NCBI GenBank assembly: GCA_030280995.1
Contig: JASXTE010000060.1
Location: forward strand, 1 to 64,000
Length of the DNA: 64,000 bases
DNA from: Hemileia vastatrix
Lineage: Eukaryota; Basidiomycota; Pucciniomycetes; Pucciniales; Zaghouaniaceae
Direction of reading: 5' to 3'
Of the stretch, positions 21,816 to 32,875 are shown piece after piece. Under the pieces are notes generated by a model. It made no database searches, had not been told where the DNA came from, and saw only the letters and a list, made by a program, of their open reading frames with translations. How positions within the stretch are numbered: position 1 is the first letter of the stretch; the number at the start of each line of letters is the position of its first letter. The position numbers and the translations under genes were made by a program.

Positions 21816-22614
21816 TGTCAGCCAGGCTACTAGACTTACCTGGTAAAATAATTAATTATTTTACTGAGTTAAAGCCACACCTTTCTTCCTAATAATAATT
21901 ATTTATTTATTTACTTAAGTAGTACTTACAATTAATTAAAGTTAAGTACAATAAGTAGTATAAATAAATAATATAAATAAAATGTCCCTTACAATTTTAC
22001 TCCCTAACACCGTGCTCAAAAGTATATGTCAAAGGGAGTAAAATTAATAATAAATTTATAATATAAAAAACTTTAAAACAATTATATTACCTCAGTGAGA
22101 GATCAGTAATCCCGTGAAAGTAATGTAATTGATTATTTATTGTGTAATAATTGTGACAGTCCAAGGAATTCAAACTTTGTTGCTAATAAATTTGATGCCC
22201 TTGTTGACGTACTAATTTATTACTTTCTTATGTCATTTATGTACCCCTTTTGCTTGTCATTCTTTTTTCTCACACTCACAGTAGACAGTGTAAATTCCTT
22301 AAATTTTATTTCCTCATATTTTTCCTATAAAAGGCCTCTGAATTTGTGCCTTTCAAACCATTCTTTTATCACCTTACTTTATTATTACTATTTACAACAC
22401 CATACTTATTTTTATATTTTATCACATTAGCAGTTACAAGAGTGTAATTCTAATCAATAAATTATATTAATATTTAAAAATATACCTCTTATATTTGAGT
22501 AATAAATCATTTAGATTAAGAAATACGTACCAATTTTTGAGAGTTCATTTAAATCCTTAAAATCCTTGTAGAAACTTCATACCAAATCTTCTAGACCAAA
22601 AGTGTACCTTGACA
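21816..22614 (+). repeat. A1 5' LTR
   Basis: Starts TGTCAGCCAGGCTACTAG and ends TACCTTGACA. It contains the block CTAACACCGTGCTC, shared with the solo LTR at 18199 and nearly with A4, which may be a regulatory site. Confidence 0.9.
22326..22334 (+). promoter_or_regulatory. TATA box of the A1 5' LTR promoter
   Basis: TATAAAAGG, 280 bp before the LTR end, preceded by a pyrimidine-rich stretch. The E LTRs have an equivalent box. In the 3' LTR the box is mutated to CTAACAAAGG (about 30236), so only the 5' copy looks functional. Confidence 0.6.
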
Positions 22615-23667
22615 ATTGAGGGCTTTCCGAATTATTGACGGCGCAAAGATATTCAAGGCGTAATTGAGGGGACCATAGGTGTACGAGTACCTGTAAAGGA
22701 CAAGAAAGCGAGAAAACGACGAACGTCATATGTCACGTGACAAAATTTTTTGCTGCAAACAGGAATCGAACTGCGCTCCAAAAATTAAGTTCATATACTG
22801 ACTAAACTTCGTATATATCGTGGTAATTATTGTTATTACTATTTGTGGGTTATTCTTCACTCTTCATTTGCTACGTATTTCCTTTTACTCAGCACTCTGT
22901 AAGTGGCATTAATTTGCTCATTTTTCAGGGGGAGGTGTCTGGTAATTGGACTTTATTTTTATTATTATATTTTTTTTTATTTTTTCTGGTAGACCATAAT
23001 AGAGAAATGGGTGTTCTTAGTCCCAGAGGTAATAAAATAATTATATTTTAATATTATTTATTATAATTTTTCAGTTGACATTTGTCCTGATTAATTTAAT
23101 TGTTCCAGTTGACAAATTGTCCTGACAATAATATATTTAATTAGATATAATTAATATTTAACTACTTCAGTTGACTTTGAGTCCTGGTAATTCAATAAAT
23201 ATTTTAATTAATAAAACTCATATTTAATTATTTCATTTGACATTAAGTCCTGGTAATTAAGTGATCAAGCTTAATAAAATTTTAAAATAAAAATTTATAT
23301 TTAATTACTTCAGTTGAAATTAAGTCCTGGTAGTTAAGTTATCAGTTTAATAAAATTTTGTTAAATTAATAAAGTTTCATATTTTATTATTTCAGTTGAC
23401 AATAAGTCCTGGTAATAAATTAGTTGATTTAAATCCTGAAAATAATTAATTTAAAATTATTAAGAAAAATTCTAATTTATTTATACAGTTGATTATATTA
23501 TAATCCTGGTTTTAAATTTTTTTTATTAATAAATTAATTTTATTTAAGTTGATTTTTATCCTGAAAAAGATTTTTTTTATTTATTTTATTTTATTTTTAA
23601 TAAAAAATCAAAAATTAAGACTAATTAATCTTCTTGTCTCTTTTCTTCATTTCAGTAAAATCTTAAA
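22615..23667 (+). other. A1 5' leader
   Basis: A roughly 1.05-kb untranslated leader with no gene. The first 200 bp are relatively CG-containing and conserved with A4 (motif TCACGTGAC near 22734 and TGCTGCAAAC near 22752). The second half is AT-rich and holds the nine-copy hairpin array. The post-LTR bases ATTGAGGGCTTTCC may be the primer binding site; the tRNA is unidentified. Confidence 0.6.
23072..23563 (+). repeat. A1 leader array of nine bulged hairpins
   Basis: Copies start near 23072, 23106, 23168, 23234, 23311, 23393, 23422, 23486 and 23547. Each reads roughly CAG-TT-GAC, a 4-9 base loop, then GTC-CTG. It can fold as a 6-bp stem with a two-base bulge on the 5' side. In the last three copies GAC becomes GAT and GTC becomes ATC together, which keeps the stem. 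The spacers between copies are AT-rich and not conserved. Confidence 0.75.
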
Positions 23668-24279
23668 ATGACTGACCAAAGTGGTTCTGCTGCAGGTGAA
23701 GAAGAACTAGACTTAATTGATTATGATGATCCTACTTCTGTAAGTTCTCCTTTAACAAGAAGAATTTCTCAAACTAATAAATCCTTGCCCCAAACAGGAT
23801 GTAGAGATGGAAGAAGTAGAAATCCTAGTGGACACAACTCAGGATCAGAAGCCTATGATAAACCCACCAGAAGAGCTTCCAAAAGGCTTCAGGATAAAAA
23901 AGATGCCATTGTCTCAGCAGGTAAAGAATCTGTCAACTCACATAAAGGATTTAAGGACAGAAAGCTTGAGAATAAAGGTAAGGGTAGATGCTTTGGAAGA
24001 AAAGGTGAGAAGAACAGATACTTTTCTCCAGGAGAAGAAGAAACCTCTTCCTCCCAGGGATCAACAACAATTGGCTCCCCAGTCCCAAGAGAAGGTGGAA
24101 GTGTCCAAGTGGCAATGGGACTGGCTAAACACTCAGTGAAACTACCTGGCTCCAAACCAGCATCAGTTACCTCAGGCAGGTCCATCAAGGCCCACCCAGG
24201 TCAACCCCACTCCTCTCCACCCTTATCAAGGAGGCAAAAGAAGAAGAAAGCTGAATATGGTGATACCCAGCAAACCCTG
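23668..24279 (+). CDS. A1 alternative-frame spliced ORF over gag (coiled-coil/PQ-rich)
   Basis: Predicted exon 1 is 23668-23739 (24 codons). The predicted intron is 23740-23797 (58 bp, perfect GTAAGT donor, CTAAT branch, CAAACAG acceptor). Exon 2 from 23798 begins DVEMEEVEILVD. It encodes KKMPLSQQVKNLSTHIKDLR, then VRVDALEEKVRRTDTFLQEK, a Gln/Pro stretch, KWQWDWLNTQ and a basic end reaching Pro-Trp at a second GTACGT donor (24280). A TGA at 24137 (TGG in A4) breaks this copy. Against A4, many differences fall at third positions of this frame, which points to past protein-level selection here. Confidence 0.65.
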
Positions 24280-25425
24280 GTACGTCTCTCTATTGATTCT
24301 CAAGTGCCTTTTCTTGTGGCTGACTCTGTTCCTTCAGGTAAATCTGGAAGGGAGGATGAAACCTTGAGACCTATAGAGGCTGGGAGTAGTAGACAAATCA
24401 CTCATGTATCTAATCCTTTACTTTTAATTGCTACCTCAATGATTAATCCTGATATGGCTGTGATTGATTAAACTCTTGACCCTGAGTTCTATGAGAGTCT
24501 GGAAAGTTACTCAGTTTCCTTATTGAGAAACACTCCAGATGTAGCAAGAATTAATGATGAGTACTTGAGAGATATTATTGCCAAACAAAATCATATAATG
24601 AACAATATGCAATTGACTCAGAGATATAATAGTTTGTTAACTGATCAGGGTTATCAAGCATTAAGAAGTGAATCACAGAGAGTCTCTGATGAATTGTCTC
24701 ATTACAAAGCAACCCATGAAAAGAAAGTTGCTTTATGGCAAAATATAAAAATTGATTTGTCTAAACTAAAAGATACTGTATCCGCCTGTTTCCAGGAGTT
24801 AGAGATAAATAAGATAAATCTGAAAAGATTGAATGACCATTTGTCATCTTTTCAAAATAAAAATCAGTTATCTTTTGCAACTATCAATGAGAGTTTATCT
24901 AGTCTTCCAAGAATGAAAACAAGACTAACAACCATTGAAGAAAAATTAAACTCATTGTTAAATGACCAAAAATATTCTGACATTTCTGTGAAGGAACATA
25001 TAGTGCAGGATGCTCAAATAGTACCTGTGGCTAGTTCATCTAAAGTAAAAATAGCTCCAGAGATACCTGTTGATAACACTGAGTTTTCATCAAAAACTGA
25101 TGATGCACCAGGATCTGCAACAGAAGGATTAAACAATGAGATTTTAGCCCAATTAGAGAAATTACAGCTGCTTCTTACTCAGAAACAAGCTAGTACTAAG
25201 GAGACTCCTTCAAATCAAAAGAATTGGCCAAAACTTGACCAGTACCCAACATTTGATGGTGATTCTTCCTCTGATTGGCAACAATTTATTTGCAGAATTG
25301 ATAACTTAAAAAATTCTTACAAACTCCCAGATGAGGAAATTGTGTGCAAGTTAATTTATTTGTTCACTAATGTTGCCCTGATGTGGTATGAATCTGTTCT
25401 CCTGTATGGGAATGACTACTCATGA
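23668..25425 (+). pseudogene. A1 Gag (N-terminal region, coiled coil, start of capsid domain)
   Basis: Begins MTDQSGSAAGEEELDLIDYDD 105 bp after the hairpin array. The frame is broken at 24469 (TAA where A4 has GAA) and at 25423-25425 (TGA where E1 has TGG). Residues 1-24 are acidic. A low-complexity stretch overlaps the alternative frame. From 24523 a long coiled coil (AKQNHIMNNMQ ... LSSFQNKNQL) is followed by the capsid-like domain WPKLDQYPTFDGDSSSDW. By family knowledge it assembles the particle. Without the two stops it would be continuous with protease and RT. Confidence 0.8.
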
Positions 25426-27510
25426 GAGGATTGGAAGAAATTAATTAAAGCACAATTTGGTGGCTCCAAGTTCAGGATGGCTCAACAAAGGCATTATGAG
25501 GAAACTAGATATAGCTCTTCTACTGATAAACCTATTGAGGTTTTAATGAAACTTGTAAAAATCTTAAGTGCAATGGACCCAAATATGGAGTTTGATTTAT
25601 GGAAGGACAGGATCCTCTATAAATTAACAATGTCTCTGAGAGACTTGATAGTGGCTAGGACTGATTTCTCCAAAGAACCCTCTTCTTTCATTAATACTTG
25701 CAATGAGATATTTCTAAACAATAAGTATGATGCCAGAAGATTCATTCCTAGGACCCCTTTGGAGAAACCCTCCACTTACCAACAGAAACCTCTGGAAAAG
25801 GTTGGTAAACCTTCTGCCCCTGTTGCACCAAAGAAGTATGCAACAAACACTTGCTTCAAGTGCAACAAGCCTTGGCAGAAAGGCAATGTTTGTGACAAGA
25901 AGATAAATCTTGTGGAACAAACAGAGGAGCATGTTGATGACACAGTGGCACTGGATGATACATCAAGTGATTGTGCCAGCAATATTTCATATGAATCTCA
26001 ACAAGAAATCTTGATGCTGGAAGAGGATATCCATTATTTAAATACTATTGATATTGATAATAATGATTTATCTACAGTTGAAGATGCTGAGATCATAAAA
26101 AACATTGAGGATAGCTCAATTATTATTGCCCCTCTCAAGGCACCAGTCTTGATTAATGGAACCAGCATTGAAGTTGTTCTGGATTCTGGAGCTGGAGGAA
26201 GTGTAGTATTTGAAAGAGCACTTGCTTCAGTAGATCAAGACTATAAATCTAAACTGATGCCTATCATTTCTGAAAATTGGAGAGGGTATGGCTGTGTTTT
26301 GTCCCCCATTGGTAAATACAAAGCCACAGTGTTTTTTAAATATAACCATGGTTTTGTAAGAGCTATTTGTGATTTTGTTGTCATGAAAAATGATAACTTG
26401 AGCAATTGTTTTATTGTAGGGAATGATATTTTAACCAAGTATGGCATAAAATTGGATCCTTCAAACCAATGTTTCACAATGGGGATGAATGGGAAGAGAA
26501 AATTTAAGATTTCCTCCCCTAAAAAATTCTTAAAACCAGAATTGAACACATGTAATTCTGTGGTTCAATATAAAGGAAGATCTACAAAGGAAATGCATGC
26601 CATTATGTCTGAAATTGACAATGCTTCTTTTGGAGAACAACTTTCTGGTGAAGATAAAGATTCAATGATTAACTTGATAAAGTCTTTTCCTATGGCCTTT
26701 GCTCATGGGTCACATGAACTGGGATTAGTTAAAGAGGAAATGAAACTTTCATTGTCTTGCCCATTAACTGATATACCACCTAGTTTAAAGAAGAAGCCTT
26801 ATCCTGCTTCTCCCACAAAGAGAAAAGATATTGAAGACATTATCTCTACACTTTTAAAAATGAATATTATTGAAAAGGTAGTTGAAACACCTAAATATTG
26901 TGTTATCTCACCTGTCCTAATTTCTTATAAGAAAGATAAATCCAGGTTATGTGGTGATTATAGAGCACTAAACACTTATACTGTTGATGATATCTACCCT
27001 TTACCTAGAATTAGCTCTATACATGCTACTTTACAAGGTGCTAAATATATCAGCTGTTTGGATGGTAACAAAGGATATCACCAGGTACCTGTTGAGAAAA
27101 ATTCTCAGAACTTTCTGATGATTTCCACTCATATGGGTATTTATAAGCATATTAGGATGCCATTTGGCCCTAAAAATGCCCCTTCAGTTTTCCAAAAAGT
27201 AATGGATAACACATTCCATCAAGAGATAATTGAAGGATGGCTGATGGTTTATATTGATGATATCATTATATTCTCAAAAACATTTGAGCACCATCTTAAA
27301 CACCTGTGTAAAGTATTCCAGAAAATGGATGAAATAAATATGACACTTGCTTTGAAGAAATGTAAATTTGGTTTCCATTCTTTAAAAGTTCTTGGTCATG
27401 CTGTTTCAGGCTTACAGATATGTGTTGACCAGAACAAAGTGGCAGCCATACAACAGGTAAAGGCTCCTACAACAGTGAGAGAGCTCAAAAGTTTTTTGGG
27501 AATGTGTTAA
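25426..27510 (+). pseudogene. A1 Gag C-terminus, protease and RT
   Basis: Open from 25477 (677 codons) but entered only through the TGA at 25423. The knuckle CFKCNKPWQKGNVC has Asn where E1 has the metal-binding His. The protease motif VVLDSGAGGSVV is near residue 232. RT has LCGDYRALNTYTVDD, MPFGPKNAPSVFQK and the active site YIDD near residue 592, all intact. A TAA after SFLGMC (27508) ends the frame where relatives have a Gly codon. Confidence 0.85.
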
Positions 27511-28197
27511 TACTATAGACAGTATATTAAAAATTACCAAGTCATAGCTTTACCCCTTACCCAATTAACTAGAAAGGATGTTGCTTTTGTCTGGAATAGT
27601 GAAAGACAAAGAGCCTTTGACACTATGAAAAACTGTTTGATGTCAGCACCAATTCTTGCTTTACCTGACTTTAATCAACCATTTGTTTTGTACACTGATG
27701 ACAGTTTCATTGGTCTTGGTGCTGCCCTCCATAAAAAACAAGTGATAAATGATAAAGTTTCAGAAGTAGTAATTTGTTGTATTTCAAGAACCTTGAGAAA
27801 TAGTGAATTTAAATATGGTGCTACTCAATTAGAGTGTTTAGCTGTAGTATGGGCTCTGGAAAAGCTTCATTATTACCTAGATGACCAGAAATTTGAACTT
27901 GTCACTGACTGCAGTGCAGTTAAATCCCTTTTAAACTTGAAAACACCTAACAGACATATGTTCAGATGGCAGTTGGCTGTTCAAGAGTACAGAGGGAGAA
28001 TGACAATTATTCATAGGGCTGGTATTGTTCACTCAAATGTGGATATGTTATCTAGGTTACCTTTGCCAAATAATGACTCTAATCCTGCTTATGATCCGGA
28101 GGATGAAATTATTCATATACATGGGATATATGTGGTTGATATGGAGGAAGAGCTATTACAGCTTATTCTGAAATCATATGATAAGGACACTGACTAG
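27511..28197 (+). pseudogene. A1 RT connection and RNase H
   Basis: Resumes in frame after the stop with YYRQYIKNYQ. RNase H has YTDDSFIGLGAALH, EFKYGATQLECLAVVWALEKLHYYL and LVTDCSAVKSLLNLKTPN, with the DxS and catalytic acidic positions recognisable. It degrades the RNA strand of the replication hybrid. A TAG at 28195 precedes the integrase. Confidence 0.8.
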
Positions 28198-29691
28198 AAA
28201 AAGTTATGCACCATATTAAATGATCCAAAGAATGCTTCAATACAAGCATTAATTAAAACCCTTCCACCAAAGTACCAAAAAGCTTTGGAAAAAGGTAAAT
28301 TTTCAATTGATGAAGGATATCTATGTTATAGAAGAAAGTTGAGTAATGTTATTGTTATTCCTCCTTCTATGAAAGAAAGCATCTTGAAAATTTGTCATGA
28401 TGACATATTAGCTGGACATTTTGATCTTGACAAAACAATGATCAGAATTAAGAACAAGGCTTGGTGGGCTAATATGTCTGAAGACACAAATTTATATGTT
28501 GAGTCTTGTGATTCTTGCCAAAAATCAAAAGGATTAACTGGTAAAAGAGCAGGATTAATGCAACATATTGAACCTCCTGATGCTCCATGGAAAATAATAA
28601 ACTTGAATTTTGTAAAAGGTATACCTATTGCTGGTAAAGACAGTTATAACTCTTGTTGGGTTATTGTGGACAGATTCACAAAAATGTGTAAATTTATCCC
28701 TACCCACAAGGATGTTTCAACTAAAGAATTAGCTTTCTTATGGTGGTCTCATATGTTTAATACTTCTGGTTTCCCTAAAGCCATAATCTCTGACAGAGAC
28801 CCTAAATTTACTTCTGAATTTTGGATGTCTCTAATGGATGTTTGTGGTTGTGATCTGAAACTTTCTACTGCCCATCACCCTCAGACTGATGGTTTAGCTG
28901 AAAGAATGATTCAGACTTTAGAGGACATGATAAGAAGATATTGTGCCTTTGGCCTTGAGTATAAAGATAATGACAGATTCACTCATCATTGGGTTACCTT
29001 ACTTCCTGGGTTAGAATTTGCTTATAATAGCACTGTTCATTCTGTTACTCAAAGAAAGCCTTTTGAGCTCTGGCTTGGATATGTTCCCAATACTCCTGCC
29101 CAAATTCTCAATAACAAAATACCTAAATTGGATATACATCCTGGTGTAAAATCTTTTCTTCAAATGCAACAACTATGTAGAAATCATGCTCAAAAATGTA
29201 TTGAAAAACCATTTGAATATGTGAAGAAAAGATGGGACAAATCCCATAAAGAATACACTTTTAAAAAGGGTGATGAAGTGTTGATTTCTACAGTCCACTT
29301 CAACTTACAAGGTAATAACAAATTGAAAGATCCATTTGTTGGTCCATTTGTTGTCAGAAGAATGATTGGAGATAATGCAGTTGAGGTTATTCTGTATTCT
29401 CCATATGACAGAAAACATCCTGTTTTTCCAATATCTCTTTTGAAACCTTACACATCCAATAGTGATTTATTTCCAAAAAGGAGGGGAAGACCAAAGAAAA
29501 CTCCAAATGAAATCAATGAAACAACAGAAATTGAAAAAATTCTAAATGACAGAATAGTCACTGCTGAAAAAGGTACAGAATACTTATTGAGATACAAGAA
29601 TAAATCATCTGAATATGATTCTTGGATACCTGGGAAGGAGATATATAATCTTCCTACTCTACTAAAGAAGTATAAAAAGAAAAAATCATAG
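28198..29691 (+). pseudogene. A1 integrase with chromodomain
   Basis: 468 codons are open from 28285. The zinc region has CHDDILAGHFD and CDSCQKSK. The core has the first catalytic region as INLNFVKG, where E2 has NMDFVTG, so the first Asp is Asn. The second Asp in ISDRDPKF and the Glu in LAERMIQ, 35 residues later, are kept. The C-terminus has GPFVVRR, KPYTSN, a basic KRRGRPKK and a chromodomain (about residues 415-465) with RYKNKSSEYDSWIPGKEI, then a lysine tail. The loss of the first Asp predicts no catalysis. Confidence 0.85.
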
Positions 29692-29715
29692 CATTTTATT
29701 ATTATTATTTTTTTT

Positions 29716-29727
29716 AGAATGAGGGAG
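29716..29727 (+). promoter_or_regulatory. A1 polypurine tract
   Basis: AGAATGAGGGAG directly abuts the TGTCAG start of the 3' LTR, following a T-rich stretch. This is the expected plus-strand primer site. Confidence 0.7.
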
Positions 29728-30526
29728 TGTCAGCCAGGCTACTAGACTTACCTGGTAAAATAATCAATTATTTTACTGAGTTAAAGCCACGCCTTTCTTC
29801 CTAATAATAATTATTTGTTTATTTACTTAAGTAGTACTTACAATTAACTCAATTTAAGTACAATAAGTAGTATAAATAAATAATATAAATAAAATGTCCC
29901 TTACAATTTTACTCCCTAACACCGTGCTCAAAAGTATATCTCAAAGGGAGTAAAATTAATAATAAATTTATAATATAAAAAACTTTAAAACAATTATATT
30001 ACCTCAGTGAGAGATCAGTTATCCCGTGAAAGTAATGTAATTGATTATTTATTGTGTAATAATTGTGACAGTCCAATGAATTCAAACTTTGTTGCTAATA
30101 AATTTGATGCCCTTGTTGACGTACTAATTTATTACTTTCTTATGTCATTTATGTACTCCTTTTTCTTGTCATTCTTTTCTCTCACACTCACAGTAGATGT
30201 TGTAAATTCCTTACATTTTATTTCCTCATATTTTGCCTAACAAAGGCCTCTGATTTTGTGCTTTTCAAACCATTCTTTTATCACCTTACTTTATTATTAC
30301 TATTTACAACACCATACTTATTTTTATATTTTATCACATTAGTAGTTACAAGAGCGTAATTCTAATCAATAAATTATATTAATATTTAAAAATATACCTC
30401 TTATATTTGAGTAATAAATCATTTAGATTAAGAAATACATACCAATTTTTGAGAGTTCGTTTAAATCCTTTAAATCCTTGTAGAAACTTCATACCAAATC
30501 TTCTAGACCAAAAGCGTACCTTGAAA
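29728..30526 (+). repeat. A1 3' LTR
   Basis: 799 bp, the same length as the 5' LTR, beginning TGTCAGCCAGGCTACTAG. The terminal TTGACA has become TTGAAA. Confidence 0.9.
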
Positions 30527-30531
30527 GTCAT

Positions 30532-31505
30532 TGGGGGGAGATGGTCCTCCTCCTGTGATGTTCAAGGAGTGTGTAAGGATTAAAACTTGGGATGGTACCA
30601 AGTTTAATGGGGAGGATGTCAAGTGGTTTCTAGAGAAGTATGAAACTGCTTCTGGAGTGGATGGTGCTTCCTACCTGGACATGGTGAAGCAGATTATCTT
30701 CTTCATTGGTGAGAGGGAAGTGGAGAAGGAGATTGTGGCCATGTCTGGCTACAAGAAGAGGGATTGGAAATTGTTTTGTTGGGAGATGGTGGATAGATGG
30801 GGTGTCAGGTTCACTATGGTGGATCTGAACGAGGTTGTCAGTGAATGGCAATCTTATGATGGTGTTGGTAACTTGCATAGTTACAGAAAGTTTATGCTAC
30901 AGTTTGATCCTGTGGTGGAATACTTGGTGGAAGTGGAGGAGCTGGCACATGAAAATGCTGCCAAGGATGTTTTTTGGTCTTCCCTGGCTAGAGATGTCAG
31001 GATGGATGTGTTGAAGGAGCTGTCAAGGAAGAACTTGATGAAGACTCTTTCTAATGGGGACCAGAAGTTGCCTGCCTTGGATAAGGTGAAGGAGGCTGTT
31101 GAGGCCCATTTGAAATTATTGGCTGTGGACACCTTTCAGGAGTGGTGTTCCAAATATGTTAACAAAGTCAGTGAGGCTTTGGCTGAAGAGGAGGTTAGGG
31201 AGAAGAAGGAGGAGAAAAATATGGTGAAGGTTCCAAAACAGGAGAGGGACCCAGTGGTGAAGCAGTTGGCTGACCTGACAAAACAGCTCCACATTTTTGT
31301 GCAGGAGGCTAAGAAGGTGAATAAGGCACCTTCTCAGCCTAGAGATTTTGATAGGAGGTCTGGTAGGAGTGATCCTTGGATCTGCTCTTATCGCAGCAGG
31401 AGGAGGCACAGGTCCAATGATTGTTGGGCATTGAACAGGGATGTGTCTGAAGGAAAGGTGGAATTTTATGGCAGGGTTTTCAAGTTCCCTGATGGTCTTT
31501 TGTGA
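30532..31505 (+). pseudogene. B1 Gag
   Basis: About 324 codons of Gag, with no good ATG at the A1 junction; the first codons read from a TTG. It aligns with B2 Gag from IKTWDGTKFNGEDVKWFLEKYE through FFIGEREVEKE and VDRWGVRFTMVDLNEVV to QLADLTKQLHIFVQEAKK. The CCHC knuckle of B2 (CSYCNRRGHRATVC) appears here as CSYRSRRRHRSNDC, so the second Cys is lost. A small indel at about 31500 shifts the frame before the protease region. Confidence 0.8.
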
Positions 31506-32875
31506 AGCCCAGTGAGGGGCAGGCTCCTGTTGATTTTGTCAGGAGGAGGGGTGGTCTCAATCAAAAGAGGTCAAGGTTTGAGGAGATTCCTGATCAGGGG
31601 AAGTCTTCTGGTAAGGAGGATGATGATGTCAAGGGAAAGGGGAAGGAGGTCAATAAGGTCTCTTTTTCTACTTCCTTTGGTGGTTTGGAGTTGTATTTGT
31701 GTGAAGGGAAGTTAAGTGGGGAATGCTTGGCTGGTGTTTATGATGTGGAAGCTGGAAAGGTGGGAAGGCCTTAGAGTAGCTCTCAGGCCCAACCAAAGCC
31801 TAAGGCTTCAAAGGTGGATCCTAAGCTGAGTGCAGCTAGGAAGAAGTACAGCAAAGAGGAGCTGTACAAGATGCAGAATGGTATGGCTGACATGCGCCCC
31901 CCTAGTTTTGGTGCATTGGACATGAATGGTGAGCCAATGCCAATGGAGGTGGATTCTGACTCTGAGGAGGATGTCCCTTTGGCTTCATTGCCAAAGCCTG
32001 CTGGAGTTAGATGCTCAGGTGAGGGATCTGGTTTGGTTCCTGTTGATGGTAAATCTGTTGGTGGTGCTGGTCCTCAAGAAGCTTCTAGGACCAAGGCAGT
32101 GAAGTAAAGAGCTCACTTTCAGAGGAAAGTAGTTTCTGGTCAAGCTAATGTTATGGACTCTGTCCTGGAAAGGATAAATAAGGGTCAGGTTTCCCTATCT
32201 TATGGAGAATTGTATGGTATCAGTCCAGGGTTGGCAGATAGAAAGAAAAAGTTTTTGACCAGGAGAAGGGTGTCTTCTGGGGAGGTGGAATACATCTGTT
32301 ATTCTGCTGAAAAGTTTTGTGAGGGGTTGGAAACTCATTTTTCTGCTCCTCTGGGATATGTCAATGTCACTCTGAATGGCAGGGAGGTAAGTGCATTGGT
32401 GGATTCAGGTTCTCAGATAAACCTGATTTCTTTGTTTGAGGAAACTCATTTGGGCCTCCCCATCCAAACTGGTATTGGTAGGAATTTGAGAGGGATTGGT
32501 GGCCATGTCAATGAATTGGTCAAAACTTCCGAGTTTGTGAAGTTAGATGTTGGCAGAGTCTCAGGGAAGGTTCATTTCTATATTGTTAAGGGAACAGTTA
32601 AAGCTGTTCTGGGTGGGCCATTCTTGATGGATTTCCAAGCAAGAATTGGCTATCAATATGATTTGGGAATCAGTTTGGAGTTGACTGGTAAAGATGAAAG
32701 GAGACTTCGCATGAAGTTATCATCCCCTGTAGAGGATGGTTAGGAGACCAGGCCTGGTATGTCTTCAATGTGCCAGTGCATGGATTGTGGCAGGAGAAGG
32801 AAAGAAGTTGGTTCCGCCTCTGGTTTTCTGGAGTGTGGCTCAGGCTCTATTGATAGTCTGTCTTTTTTAGAGTAA
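31506..32875 (+). pseudogene. B1 Gag-protease linker and aspartic protease
   Basis: Three open parts (31502-31774, 31814-32107, 32153-32743) separated by TAG and TAA codons. The acidic linker has SDSEEDVPLASLPKP, as in B2. The protease core is SALVDSGSQINLISL, with FLMDFQARIGY near its end. After an extra TAG (32741) the frame continues with MCQCMDCGRRRKE, a short Cys motif, to its natural stop at 32873, just after the frameshift site. Confidence 0.75.
32863..32869 (+). promoter_or_regulatory. Predicted -1 ribosomal frameshift site, B1 protease/pol
   Basis: T TTT TTA in the protease frame, three bases before the TAA stop at 32873. Slipping back one base enters the pol frame, which continues through MRADHPSATTSPQ. 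This is the classic U UUU UUA slippery heptamer. B2 has T TTT TTG at the same place, also just before the stop. Confidence 0.7.

Larger units (their letters stand above)
21816..30526 (+). mobile_element. A1: near-complete Ty3/gypsy chromovirus-type element
   Basis: Two 799-bp LTRs (21816-22614 and 29728-30526) flank an internal region with leader, gag-pol and chromodomain integrase. The duplication is GTCAG/GTCAT, one mismatch (21811-21815, 30527-30531). It lies between the PBS and gag of B1, so it is younger than B1. Four nonsense codons disrupt gag-pol. The LTRs differ at a few percent of sites by eye. Confidence 0.9.

Noticed and set aside
22752..22830. tRNA-like stretch in the A1 leader (reverse strand has GTTCGATTC and a D-arm-like block).
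   Set aside because: No complete cloverleaf could be folded: the acceptor stem and anticodon stem do not pair. A4 differs at the key bases. E1 and E2 have GTTCGAT in the other orientation. Treated as chance or a distant relic.
24280..24350. An intron ending at GAAG (24350) that would return the alternative frame to gag in A1.
   Set aside because: The matching choice in E1 produces TGA at the junction, and the acceptor is weak. The conserved CAG acceptor gives Trp-stop in all copies, so a separate short product is the simpler reading.
31512..31715. Open frames overlapping B1 gag and protease in other frames (for example 31512-31715, 30630-30878, 31116-31409).
   Set aside because: Shadows of the coding frame. 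They are not conserved in B2, unlike the family A/E overlap, which recurs in four copies.
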